From positions 88,041 to 152,040 of the forward strand of contig NZ_RJVJ01000005.1 in the NCBI RefSeq assembly GCF_003751605.1: a stretch of 64,000 bases of DNA, given 5' to 3'. The first letter of the stretch is position 1. Each line of letters begins with the position of its first letter. This DNA comes from Kitasatospora cineracea. Its GTDB lineage: Bacteria > Actinomycetota > Actinomycetes > Streptomycetales > Streptomycetaceae. Both the position numbers and the translations under genes were made by a program. The notes beneath the pieces were generated by a model. That model had not been told where the DNA came from and did not search any database. It saw nothing but the letters and a program-made list of their open reading frames with translations. Below, piece by piece: positions 51,957-60,038 of the stretch.

Positions 51957-53813
51957 TCAGGAGGTGGCGGTGCACACCGCCGTCGCGGTGGCCGCGGCCG
52001 AGGCGTCGGTCCGGGTCGCCTGGACGCCGAACGAGGTGGACGCCGCCGGGGCCAGCGCCCCGTTGTAGGGCAGGTTCGTCGCGGTGACGGTCTGCCCGCT
52101 GCGGGTCACGTTCGTGCTCCAACTGCTGCTGATCTGCAGGCTGGTGGGCCACGTCCAGGAGACCTGCCAGCCCTTGGCGGCCGTGGTGCCGGTGTTGGTC
52201 ACCGTGACCGTCGCGGTCAGGCCGCTGCCCCAGTCGTTCAGGCTGACCGCCGCCGAGCACCCGGCGTTCGTCCCGCCGCCGGCCGTCGCGGTGGTCGCCG
52301 TCACCGCGGCCGAGGCCGCCGAGACGTTGCCCGCCGCGTCCTTCGCCCGGACGGTGTAGCTGTACGCCGTCGCCGCGCTCAACCCGCTGTCGGTGTAGGA
52401 GGTTCCGGTCGACGAGCCGACCTTCGTGCCGTTGCGGTACACGTCGTAGCCGGTGACCGCGGTGTCGTCGGTGGACGCCGTCCAGGACAGCGACACGCTG
52501 CTCGCCGTGGTGGCGCCGACCGCCAACCCGCCCGGGACGGACGGGGCCTGGACGTCGCCGCCGCCCGGGTTGCCGCCGGTGGAGGAGCCGAAGCCGGGCG
52601 CCTTGACCGAGGCCAGGTAGCCGTCCTTGACCGTGTTGACCGTCGTCCAGTCGTCGTTCAGGATGCCGCCGGTGTCACCGGAGTTGGGGTTCCACGACCA
52701 GAACGTCCACTGGAAGGAGTCCGCGCCGGACGTCGCGGTCGGCCGCAGGTACTGCACCAGCGCCTTCAACCACGCCTGGTCGACGGTGGATTGGAGCGTG
52801 GTGCCGAACTCGCCGACCCACACCGGCGCGATGTTCTGGTTGAACAGGTAGCCCCAGTTCTTGTCCCAGACGCCCGGCATGTTCGACGGGAAGCTCGGGT
52901 CGGAGAACCAGGTCTGCTGCGCCACGCTGGTCGCGTAGTCGTGCGCCGAGTACACCACCCGGTTGGGGACGCTCAGTTGGACCGGGTACTGCCCCGCGCC
53001 CTGCAGGTTGCCGCCCCACCAGTACGAGCTGCCGTTGAAGCTCTGCACGCCCTCGACGAAGATCAGCAGCTTCGGGTTGGCCGACAGCACCGCCTCGCCG
53101 CCGCGCTGGGCGGCCAGTCGCCAGTCGGTGGCCTGGTCGCCGCAGCCCCAACAGGCCGGGTCGTGCGGCTCGTTGTGCAGGTCGATGCCGATCACGGCGG
53201 GGTTGTTCGCGTACCGGGCGGCGATCGACTTGAGGTTCGCCAGCCAGGTCGTCTCCGGCACCGAGGCGGTGTACCAGAGCGCCGACTGCCCGGCGGAGTC
53301 CGGGCGGTGGCGGTCCAGGATGACCTTCATGCCGATGCTGCCCGCGTAGTTGACCAGCTTGTCCATCACGCCGAGCGAGTTCAGGCCGACCAGGTCGGCG
53401 TTCATCCCGCCGGAGGTGTTCAGGCTGGAAGGGGTGGTGCCCTTGAAGATGTCGTCGCTGTACGGCATCCGGATGGTGTTGTAGCCCAGCGACTTCATCT
53501 GGTCGATCATCGACTTGTAGTCGCGGCTCCACAGGCCGTGGGGCACGTAGTTGGAGGTCTCGAAGCCGAACCAGTTGATGCCCGCGATTCGCACCGGGTT
53601 CCCGGCCTCGTCCAGGATCTGCCGGCCGCTGGTGTGCCAGTAGCCGGCTCCGGCGGTGGACGCGGCGGCCGTGGCGGCGGAGCCGGCGGTGGTGGTGGCG
53701 GCCTGGGCCGCGGGGGCCGCCGGGGCGGCGAGCGTGGTGACGAGCGCGGCGGCCAGGGCCGCGGCACAGCCCGCCAATCGGCGCGACAGGCGCCGGCGCA
53801 GCTGGAGGCGCAT
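51957..53813 (-). CDS. Secreted GH5 cellulase with FN3 and CBM2 domains
   Basis: 618 residues. A signal peptide with RRRLSRR and a hydrophobic core is cleaved near residue 38. The GH5 domain spans about 55-410, with acid/base Glu215 in DLHNEPHD and nucleophile Glu335 in VWVGEFGTT; WHTSGRQILDEAGNPVRIAGINWFGFET is the usual N-terminus. A fibronectin type III domain (about 425-505) and a C-terminal family 2 cellulose-binding module with exposed tryptophans (about 515-618) follow. It should cleave cellulose outside the cell. Two CebR boxes lie upstream, so it is probably induced by cellobiose. Confidence 0.93.
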   Translation of the reverse strand: MRLQLRRRLSRRLAGCAAALAAALVTTLAAPAAPAAQAATTTAGSAATAAASTAGAGYWHTSGRQILDEAGNPVRIAGINWFGFETSNYVPHGLWSRDYKSMIDQMKSLGYNTIRMPYSDDIFKGTTPSSLNTSGGMNADLVGLNSLGVMDKLVNYAGSIGMKVILDRHRPDSAGQSALWYTASVPETTWLANLKSIAARYANNPAVIGIDLHNEPHDPACWGCGDQATDWRLAAQRGGEAVLSANPKLLIFVEGVQSFNGSSYWWGGNLQGAGQYPVQLSVPNRVVYSAHDYATSVAQQTWFSDPSFPSNMPGVWDKNWGYLFNQNIAPVWVGEFGTTLQSTVDQAWLKALVQYLRPTATSGADSFQWTFWSWNPNSGDTGGILNDDWTTVNTVKDGYLASVKAPGFGSSTGGNPGGGDVQAPSVPGGLAVGATTASSVSLSWTASTDDTAVTGYDVYRNGTKVGSSTGTSYTDSGLSAATAYSYTVRAKDAAGNVSAASAAVTATTATAGGGTNAGCSAAVSLNDWGSGLTATVTVTNTGTTAAKGWQVSWTWPTSLQISSSWSTNVTRSGQTVTATNLPYNGALAPAASTSFGVQATRTDASAAATATAVCTATS

Positions 53814-53944
53814 GGGTCTCGTTCCTCTCTGGACGCGGGTGGGGGCGTCCGGTGGGGGTGGGGTGGTCCGAGACGTTCGTGATATTCGGTTGTGCGGCCC
53901 GCGGGGCGGACGGGGTGGGGCGGCCGGTCGTGGTGGGGGAAGAT

Positions 53945-53958
53945 CGGGAGCGCTCCCA
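53945..53958. promoter_or_regulatory. CebR-type operator (proximal)
   Basis: CGGGAGCGCTCCCA differs at one base from the perfect palindrome TGGGAGCGCTCCCA bound by the cellobiose repressor CebR. It lies 132 bases before the cellulase start. Confidence 0.8.
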
Positions 53959-54019
53959 CTGACTGCCCGCGCGGGCTTGCCATATGAAGCCAGACAGGGA
54001 GCTGGATCGTCAAGAGTCT

Positions 54020-54033
54020 TGGGAGCGCTCCCA
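54020..54033. promoter_or_regulatory. CebR-type operator (distal, perfect)
   Basis: TGGGAGCGCTCCCA is the exact 14-bp CebR palindrome. A TTGACG sequence just beside it (minus strand, about 54007-54012) could be the -35 of the cellulase promoter. It also lies 165 bases before the divergent PfkB kinase. Confidence 0.85.
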
Positions 54034-54197
54034 CTTGAGGGTGGCTGTCCACCCCGGCGCGCTGAAACGTACATCGGCGCCGGACCGGTGCCGCCGGGGT
54101 GACCCGGGCGGCGGTCCGCGCGTTGACTACGGGCGGGTCGCGGTGATGGAGTCCGGACCGCCGGATGTGTGTTCGCCCTGTTGGGAGGCTGGTTTCG

Positions 54198-55157
54198 ATG
54201 GCAGGTCGGCAGATCGCCGTGGCGGGTCGGCAGATCACCGTGGTCGGCGAGTGCGTCGCCGACGCCTTCGTCGAACGCGACGGGGCCCGGCCGGGCGAAC
54301 TCGCGCTGCGGGTGCTGCCCGGCGGCGGCCCGGCGAACACCGCCGTCGCCCTGGCCCGGCTCGGCACGCCCACCAGGTTCGTCGGCCGGATCTCCGCCGA
54401 CCCGTTCGGCGCCCTCTTCCGCGCCCACCTGGCCGGCTCCGGCGTCGACCTGACCGGCACCGTCACCGCCACCGAACCCAGCACCCTGGCCGTGGCCGCA
54501 CTCGACGACGACGGCCGTGCCGAGTACTCCTTCCACGCCGAGGCCACCGCCGACTGGCAGTGGACCGGCACCGAACTCGCCACCGCCCGCCAGGACGGCT
54601 CGGTGTGCCTGCACACCGGCTCGCTCGCCCTGGTCCGCGAACCCGGCGGCCCGCGGATCGAGGACCTGCTCGCCGCCGCCCGCCCGCACACCACCGTCTC
54701 CGTCGACCCCAACGTCCGCCCGCTGCTGGTCGACCCCGACACCTACCGGCAGCGGCTCGACCGCTGGTGCGCCCTGGCCGACCTGCTGCGCCTCAGCGAG
54801 GACGACCTGCACACCCTGCTGCCCGGCACCGCCCCCGAGGACGCCTGCGACCGCTGGCACGCGGCGGGCGCCCGCCTGGTCGTGGTGACGCTCGCCGAAC
54901 GCGGCGCGCTCGCCTCGCTGGACGGCCACCGGATCCGGGTCCCCGCCCCCGCGACACCGGTGGCCGACACCGTCGGTGCGGGCGACGCCTTCACCGCCGG
55001 CCTGCTCCACTCGCTCGCCGCCCAGGGCCACCTCGGCGGCCGCCTCGACTCCCTCACCCCTGCGGACCTGGAGCACGCCTGTACCTTCGCCGCCCGGGTC
55101 GCCGCCCGGACGGTCGCCGTCGCCGGAGCCAACCCGCCCTGGGCGGACGAACTCTGA
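54198..55157 (+). CDS. PfkB-family carbohydrate kinase
   Basis: 319 residues from ATG 54198 (GGGAGG ten bases upstream). ITVVGECVADAFVERDG and LPGGGPANTAVALARLGTPTRFVGRISADPFGALF are the N-terminal PfkB signature; DTVGAGDAFTAGLLHSL is the catalytic signature with Asp as base. Fructokinase-like; sugar uncertain. The first residues contain a tandem duplication (AGRQIAV/AGRQITV) from a 21-bp repeat. It may share CebR control with the divergent cellulase. Confidence 0.87.
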   Translation: MAGRQIAVAGRQITVVGECVADAFVERDGARPGELALRVLPGGGPANTAVALARLGTPTRFVGRISADPFGALFRAHLAGSGVDLTGTVTATEPSTLAVAALDDDGRAEYSFHAEATADWQWTGTELATARQDGSVCLHTGSLALVREPGGPRIEDLLAAARPHTTVSVDPNVRPLLVDPDTYRQRLDRWCALADLLRLSEDDLHTLLPGTAPEDACDRWHAAGARLVVVTLAERGALASLDGHRIRVPAPATPVADTVGAGDAFTAGLLHSLAAQGHLGGRLDSLTPADLEHACTFAARVAARTVAVAGANPPWADEL

Positions 55158-55170
55158 CCTCCGGCGGGCG

Positions 55171-55233
55171 GGTAAGGGGCGCGGTCAAGCGGGGAAGGGG
55201 CGCGGTCGGGCGGGGAAGGGGCGCGGTCGGGCG
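55171..55233. repeat. Three tandem 21-bp units
   Basis: Units 55171-55191, 55192-55212 and 55213-55233; the last two are identical and the first differs at three positions. They fill the gap between the PfkB kinase and the P-loop protein. Confidence 0.85.
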
Positions 55234-55298
55234 GGCGCGAGTCCGGCACCGGGGAAACCCCGAGCGCGACCACCCGCCTGCGCGTTAGCCTCGCCCGC

Positions 55299-55835
55299 AT
55301 GGAAGAAGCGGACCTTCTGCCGCACCTGGACGGGACGGAGCGCGGCCTCGTCGTGATGATGTGCGGCCTGCCCGGCTCGGGCAAGAGCACCTACGCGCAG
55401 GCCCTCGAACGCCGCGGCTACACCCGGCTGTCGATCGACGAGGTGGTGTGGGCGCGCACCGGGCGCGACGGGGCCGACCTCGACCCGGCGGAGTACGAGC
55501 GGCTCAAGTCCGCCATCGAGCAGGAGCTGTGGGGGAAGCTGATCCGCTTGCTGGAGGCGAAGCTGCCGACCGTCATCGACTACAGCTTCTGGAGCCGGGC
55601 CACCCGGGACCGGTACAAGGCCGCGATCGAGAGCCACGGGTGCCGATGGGAGCTGATCCGCCTCAAGGCCGATCTCGTGACCCTGCGACGCCGACTGGCC
55701 GACCGCAACCAGCGGGACGACGCGAACAGCGTCACCGTCTCCGACGAACTGCTGGAACGCTACTTCGCCGACTTCGAGGAGCCCGTCGGCGAGGGCGAGT
55801 GCGTCATCGTCCAGGAACGGGTTCCCGGTAGGTGA
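55299..55835 (+). CDS. P-loop kinase of the zeta-toxin/AAA_33 type
   Basis: 178 residues. Walker A GLPGSGKSTYAQALERRGYTRLSIDEVVW, then VIDYSFWSRATRDRYKAAIESHGC and LIRLKADLVTLRRRLADRNQRDDANSVTVSDELLERYFADFEEP, which resembles the AAA_33 family of small-molecule kinases that confer resistance (phosphorylating sugars or antibiotics). Start ATG 55299. It lies 12 bases before the next gene, so they may be co-expressed. Confidence 0.82.
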   Translation: MEEADLLPHLDGTERGLVVMMCGLPGSGKSTYAQALERRGYTRLSIDEVVWARTGRDGADLDPAEYERLKSAIEQELWGKLIRLLEAKLPTVIDYSFWSRATRDRYKAAIESHGCRWELIRLKADLVTLRRRLADRNQRDDANSVTVSDELLERYFADFEEPVGEGECVIVQERVPGR

Positions 55836-55847
55836 GGAGCGGTGCGG

Positions 55848-56281
55848 GTGGTGCGGGTGGTGCCGGAACTGCCGGAGGGCCCGTGGTGGGAGTGGGACGT
55901 GCTGCCCGCGCAGCCGGGGCTGTTCGTGCTGGGCGCGGACTTCGACCTGTCGTACCACCACGGGCTCGAACTGCGCTTCCACGAACCGGTGTTCGTTCAG
56001 TGCCCGGAGTATTTCATGGACCCGGTGTTCCGGGAGGCGACGGCGGCCGAGGTGGAACGGGTGGCCGGGGCGGTCGGGACGGTGGGGGTGGGCGGGGTGG
56101 CTGGAGGGCTGCCGGAGGTGTTGGTCGCGTTCGAGTGTGACGCGGGCGGGGCGGGTCCGGAGACCGGGCTGATCGCCGCCCGGCGGTTGGAGACCGTTAC
56201 CGGGGTGGTCTTCCGGTACTGGCGCGAGCAGGTGGAGCCGGGCCAGCGGCGGGCGCCCTGGGTGCGGCCGCCGGGGAGTGA
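55848..56281 (+). pseudogene. Hypothetical protein with probable frameshift near its end
   Basis: Start GTG 55848 (GAGGAG about eight bases before). The protein reads well up to FRYWREQVEPG (residue about 133): LPEGPWWEWDVLPAQPGLFVLGADFDLSYHHGLELRFHEPVFVQCPEYFMD is acidic and aromatic, like immunity-type or other small domain proteins I cannot name. In the same frame no stop appears for another 1.3 kb, antisense to two clear genes. One extra base within CCGGGCC near 56241-56246 would give PAAGALGAAAGE and a stop at 56281, making 144 residues. Confidence 0.4.
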
Positions 56282-56351
56282 GGCGGCGTGGCGCGGCCGT
56301 CCCGGGCGGGCGCGGGTGCTCGGACACCGCGCACCGCCCGGGGCGGTGGTG

Positions 56352-56534
56352 CTACCGGTCGGCGGTGAGCTTGCCGGCCTTGCCCCAGTTCTCGGCCGGG
56401 TACTCCTGGATCCACACCAGCACGCTCTCGGCCGGGCACTCGAGGGTCTCCACGAAGGCCGCGGTGATCCGCTCGACCAGCTCGCGCTTCTGCTCGACCT
56501 GGCGCGGGCCCTGCTGAATGGTGACGATCGGCAT
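56352..56534 (-). CDS. 4-oxalocrotonate tautomerase family enzyme
   Basis: 60 residues, MPIVTIQQGPRQVEQKREL at the start, so the catalytic N-terminal proline is exposed after Met removal. TAAFVETLECPAESVLVWIQEYPAENWGKAG is the family C-terminus with the second active arginine replaced by other residues. 4-OT enzymes are hexamers that shift double bonds in ketoacids or catalyse related reactions. Start ATG 56534 follows AGGAG. It lies downstream of the LysR gene on the same strand. Confidence 0.88.
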   Translation of the reverse strand: MPIVTIQQGPRQVEQKRELVERITAAFVETLECPAESVLVWIQEYPAENWGKAGKLTADR

Positions 56535-56636
56535 CTTCGACTCCTGGTGATCCGTCCTGCGGGCCGGTCCTTCCGGCCGACACCAGTCCACCGGATCCGG
56601 CCGTCCGCACCCAGACCCGATTCGCTCTCGCAGCGA

Positions 56637-57626
56637 TCACGAATCCTGATCGTTGCTGGTGGGGGCGGGGGAAGTGATGGAGGTGGTGGGGTTGCGGCAG
56701 GCGGCGAGGAGCAGCCGGGGCAGCGGGGCGGAGCGCCGGACGGCGAGCGACACCGGCAGGGTCAGCGGGGTGCGGGACGGGCGGAAGGCGATCCGGCGGG
56801 TGTTGGTCATCCGGGCGTTGGCGGCGTACACCACCGTCCACATCGGGGCGCCGGTGCCGATCGAGGCGAGGGTGTTCTGCAGGGTGCTGTGCGGCGGGCC
56901 GAGCAGCGGCCGGAAACCGGCCTCCGCGCAGGCCGCCGTCACCAGGTCGACCAGGGTCGGGTGGTTGCGGCGCTCGGTCAGCAGCAGGGGCAGGGCGGCG
57001 AGGTCGGCGAGGTCGACCTCGGGACGGTCGGCGAGCGGGTGCCCGGCGGGCAGGGCGATCACCAACTCGTCCTGCCAGAGCGGGAGGTAGCGCAGGTCCG
57101 GGGCCTGGTCCTGGGCTTGGTCCGGGTTCTGGTCCGGGTCCGGGTCCTGGTTCTGGTTCTGGTCCGGGTCCTGGTTCTGGTGCGGGACGGTGCCGCGGAC
57201 GAACGCGGCGTCGAGCCGTCCGTCCGCGAGGCGGGTCAGCCGCTCCCGGACGGGGAACGAGTCGAGCTCGACGCGCACGGTCGGGGCCTGTCGGCGGTAG
57301 GCGTCCAGGATGTCGTCCAGCCGCTCTCCGAGACCGGTGACGGTGCCGAGCCGCAACACGGTCGGCGCGGCCAGGTCGGCGGCGAGGGCGCGGGCCGCGT
57401 CCTCGGCCGCCAGCACGTTCCGGGCCGCCGGCAGGAAGCGCTCGCCCGCCGGGGTCAGCCGTACGTGGCGCGGCGAGCGGTCGAACAGCTCGACCCTCAA
57501 CTCGCGCTCCAACCGCCGCACTTGCTGGCTCACGGCGGGCTGGCCGAGCAGCAGCCGCTCGGCGGCGCGTCCGAAGTGCAACTCCTCCGCGACGGCGACG
57601 AAGCAGCGCAGCTGCCGTAGCTCCAT
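56637..57626 (-). CDS. LysR-family transcriptional regulator with repeat insertion
   Basis: 329 residues from ATG 57626. Helix-turn-helix: ELRQLRCFVAVAEELHFGRAAERLLLGQPAVSQQVRRLERELRVELFDRSPRHVRLTPAG. The effector domain spans about 90-310. Between two strands of the effector domain (about 165-192) a run of Asn/Gln/Asp/Pro (HQNQDPDQNQNQD and on) is inserted, from a TCCGGG/TTCTGG repeat in the DNA. It probably forms a flexible surface loop. Next to it on the same strand is the tautomerase. Confidence 0.85.
   Translation of the reverse strand: MELRQLRCFVAVAEELHFGRAAERLLLGQPAVSQQVRRLERELRVELFDRSPRHVRLTPAGERFLPAARNVLAAEDAARALAADLAAPTVLRLGTVTGLGERLDDILDAYRRQAPTVRVELDSFPVRERLTRLADGRLDAAFVRGTVPHQNQDPDQNQNQDPDPDQNPDQAQDQAPDLRYLPLWQDELVIALPAGHPLADRPEVDLADLAALPLLLTERRNHPTLVDLVTAACAEAGFRPLLGPPHSTLQNTLASIGTGAPMWTVVYAANARMTNTRRIAFRPSRTPLTLPVSLAVRRSAPLPRLLLAACRNPTTSITSPAPTSNDQDS
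57097..57183. repeat. Hexanucleotide repeat in the LysR effector domain
   Basis: Alternating TCCGGG, TTCTGG and TCCTGG hexamers encode the Asn/Gln/Asp/Pro loop. Multiples of six keep the frame. Confidence 0.75.
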
Positions 57627-57659
57627 CCGGTCTCCCCGGTCGACATCTCGATATTCCGG

Positions 57660-57850
57660 CCCTGTTGCCGACAGGACCATGCTCGCAGTCGGGTGGGAGG
57701 GGGTGGGGAGGGGGCTTTGTTGCCGAGGTTGGGTGGGGAGGGCGGGAGGGGGCGGGCCCTGTTGCCGACAGGAGCATGCTCGCAGTCGGGTGGGAGGGGG
57801 CGGGCTCTGTTGTCGGCGGGGCCATGTTTGCAGCCGAAAATCTTGTTGGC
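57660..57850. repeat. Imperfect 97-bp tandem repeat
   Basis: CCCTGTTGCCGACAGGA at 57660-57676 recurs exactly at 57757-57773, each followed by (C/G)CATGCTCGCAGTCGGGTGGGAGGGG. A third, degenerate copy (CTCTGTTGTCGGCGGGGCCATGTTTGCAG) starts near 57805. The unit is G-rich with GGGAGGGGG runs, and lies between the LysR gene and the SMI1-type gene. Confidence 0.8.
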
Positions 57851-57911
57851 GGTGCTGGGTGGGAAGGGGTGGGCTCTGTCGCTTTGGGGGTCGTGTTCGG
57901 GGCAGGGGGCG

Positions 57912-58477
57912 TCAGGCGTCCGCGTCGAACCAGGGGCGGCCGGTGTGCCAGTGGGTGACCCAGGCGGCGAAGCCGGCCGGGGCGGTGGTGTGGCCGAAAT
58001 CGGTGCCGAAGGGGGTGGCGCCGACGTCGGCGACGAACCAGATGTGGCCGCGGTGGGGGCCGGTGACGATCAGGTGCCAGTACATGCCGCAGCCGTCGGT
58101 GCCGAGGACGACCGAGCCGTCGTTGCAGACCTGTTCGACCAGGGTGTCGAGTTCTTCCTCGGGGGTTTCCCCGTCGCTCTCCCAGTTCCAGGCGGCGGTG
58201 AGCGGGAAGGGCGGGAGAGTTCGCGGGCGGGGCGGCCGGTGCCCCAGTCGGAGGGGAGGGCGGCGAGTCCGATCAGGCCGTGGTCGGGCGGGCCGCTGCG
58301 GGAGCCGTCGGCGATCTCGGCGACGAAGGTGCGGTAGGGCTCGGGCAGCACCACGCCGTGCCGGGCCTCGAAGGCGTGCACGGCGGGCCAGCCGAGGGGG
58401 TCGGCGACGCCGTCGAGGCCGGCGAAGGTGCGGCGGAGGGTGGCGAGTTCGGCCGGGTCCGGTTGTTCGGTGTTCAC
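57912..58477 (-). pseudogene. SMI1/KNR4-family protein, interrupted by a one-base frameshift
   Basis: From GTG 58477 the frame gives NTEQPDPAELATLRRTFAGLDGV...WPAVHAFEARHGVVLPEPYRTFVAEIADGS, the classical SMI1/KNR4 start (a fold used by toxin-immunity and other proteins). After residue about 88 (ARELS) the reading continues only in another frame with PFPLTAAWNWESDGETPEEELDTL...VLGTDGCGMYWHLIVTGPHRGHIWFVADVGATPF, the rest of the same family, ending at 57912. One base missing near 58207-58215 (coding strand CTCCCGCCC for CTCCCGGCCC) explains it. Corrected length 188 residues. Confidence 0.72.
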
Positions 58478-58535
58478 CGGCACAGGGATAGCAGGCGGGG
58501 CGGACAGGGTGGGCGGCGGCCGGGGCGGGAAGGAA

Positions 58536-58564
58536 TTGAACGCGTTCAGTGATAGGTGTACGTT
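58536..58564 (+). promoter_or_regulatory. Promoter of a leaderless gene with an overlapping palindrome
   Basis: TTGAAC at 58536-58541 and TACGTT at 58559-58564 are 17 bases apart, and the next gene begins with GTG at 58572, seven bases after the -10, with no ribosome binding site. The 10-bp palindrome GAACGCGTTC at 58538-58547 overlaps the -35 and may be an operator. Confidence 0.55.
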
Positions 58565-58571
58565 CTTTCCC

Positions 58572-59510
58572 GTGAAGTACGTGATCCCCGGCGGGACCGG
58601 GCAGGTCGGCACGATGCTGGAGCGCGCGCTGCGCGCCGACGGGCACCAGGTGGTGATCCTCACCCGGACGCCCACCGCCCCGCACCACACGGCCTGGGAC
58701 GGTCGGACCCTCGGCCGCTGGGCCGAGCAGCTGGACGGGGCCGACGTCGTGGTCAACCTGGCCGGCCGGACCGTCAGTTGCCGCTACACGCCGGAGAACC
58801 TCCGGCAGATGATGGACTCCCGGGTCGACTCGGCCCGGGTGGTCGGCGAGGCGATCGCCGCCGCGGCCCGTCCGCCCCGGGTCTGGCTGCAGATGAGCAC
58901 GGCGACGGTGTACGCGCACCGCTTCGACGCCCCGAACGACGAGGCGACCGGCCTGGTCGGCGGCAGCGAACCGGACGTCCCCGACTACTGGGAGTACAGC
59001 GTCCGGATCGCCCGGAACTGGGAGGCCGCGCAGGAGGCGGCCGCGACGCCCGCCACCCGGAAGGTGGCGCTGCGCAGCGCGATGGTCCTCAGCCCGGACC
59101 GGGGCGGGGTCTTCGACGTGCTGTCCTGGCTGGCCCGGCTCGGCCTGGGCGGGCCGGTCGCGGGCGGACGGCAGTACGTGTCCTGGATCCACGAGCACGA
59201 CTTCGTCCGGGCGGTGCGCTTCCTGGCCGAGCGGGAGGAGTTGGCCGGCCCGGTCAACCTGGCGGCCCCGAACCCTTTGCCGCACCGGGAGTTGATGCGG
59301 GAGCTGCGGCGCGCGAACGGCGTGCCGCTGGGCCTGCCCGCCACCCGCTGGATGGCGGAGCTCGGCGCGTTCGCGCTCCGGACGGACACCGAACTGCTGC
59401 TGAAGAGCCGCCGGGTGGTGCCGGGGCGACTGCTGGAGGCCGGCTTCGCCTTCGACTTCCCGCACTGCGCGGACGCCGCCCGCGAACTGGTGGCCCGCCG
59501 CAGGACGTGA
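58572..59510 (+). CDS. TIGR01777-family NAD-dependent epimerase/dehydratase-like protein
   Basis: 312 residues from GTG 58572. Rossmann start VKYVIPGGTGQVGTMLERALRADGHQVVILTR (GGTGQVG), then WDGRTLGRWAEQLDGADVVVNLAGRTVSCRYTPENLRQMMDSRVDSARVVGEAI and the DUF1731-like C-terminus LTELLLKSRRVVPGRLLEAGFAF-type motif. Members include cell-division inhibitor SulA-like relatives; the chemistry is unknown. Leaderless start is supported by the promoter at 58536-58564. Confidence 0.88.
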   Translation: MKYVIPGGTGQVGTMLERALRADGHQVVILTRTPTAPHHTAWDGRTLGRWAEQLDGADVVVNLAGRTVSCRYTPENLRQMMDSRVDSARVVGEAIAAAARPPRVWLQMSTATVYAHRFDAPNDEATGLVGGSEPDVPDYWEYSVRIARNWEAAQEAAATPATRKVALRSAMVLSPDRGGVFDVLSWLARLGLGGPVAGGRQYVSWIHEHDFVRAVRFLAEREELAGPVNLAAPNPLPHRELMRELRRANGVPLGLPATRWMAELGAFALRTDTELLLKSRRVVPGRLLEAGFAFDFPHCADAARELVARRRT

Positions 59511-59553
59511 CCGGGGTCGGGGGGATGTCGGACGGCTTTGCCAGGATGGGGAC

Positions 59554-59988
59554 ATGGACGCGGAACGGCAGCAGCGGGCGGGTGTGGGCGGGGACGTCTC
59601 CGCGGAGTTGGCGGCGCACCTGCGGGAGGCCGTCGGGGACGCCCCGGCGGTGCTGGGCGGGTGCGTGTGCGAGGAGTGCGGCGGGCGGGTGTTCACCGTC
59701 TGGGTGGACGACACCCAGGGCTGCGCCGGACGGGAGTGCGTGCGCTGCGAGGGGCGGGCCTTCCTCGCGGACAGCGCCGAGGTCTGGCAGGAGGCCGACC
59801 CGGAGGTGGCCGAATGCCCTTGCGGCGGCGACGAGTTCGAGGCCGCGGTGGCCTTCACGCTGACGGCCGACGGGGCGGTCCGCTGGGTGACGGTGGGGCT
59901 GCGCTGCCACCGGGACGGCGCGACCGGGGTCTACACCGACTGGAAGATCGACTACGCCCCGGCGGACCACCTGCTGCGCGCCCTGTGA
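59554..59988 (+). CDS. Zinc-ribbon-type hypothetical protein
   Basis: 144 residues. CVCEECGG, CVRCEG and CPCGGDEF place three cysteine groups suggestive of a zinc ribbon, plus LRCHRDGATGVYTDWKIDY at the end. Acidic and soluble otherwise. Start ATG 59554. I do not recognise a family; it could bind zinc or mimic a rubredoxin-like fold. It begins 43 bases after the epimerase gene. Confidence 0.55.
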   Translation: MDAERQQRAGVGGDVSAELAAHLREAVGDAPAVLGGCVCEECGGRVFTVWVDDTQGCAGRECVRCEGRAFLADSAEVWQEADPEVAECPCGGDEFEAAVAFTLTADGAVRWVTVGLRCHRDGATGVYTDWKIDYAPADHLLRAL

Positions 59989-60038
59989 CGGCCGGGGCGC
60001 AGCAGGTGGCCGAGGGGTGGCCGAGGCCGCGGGCGCGG

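Noticed and set aside
55842..57620. 592-residue plus-strand frame continuing through the tautomerase and LysR genes
   Set aside because: Beyond about 56280 it is antisense to two well-supported genes and its sequence is low-complexity.
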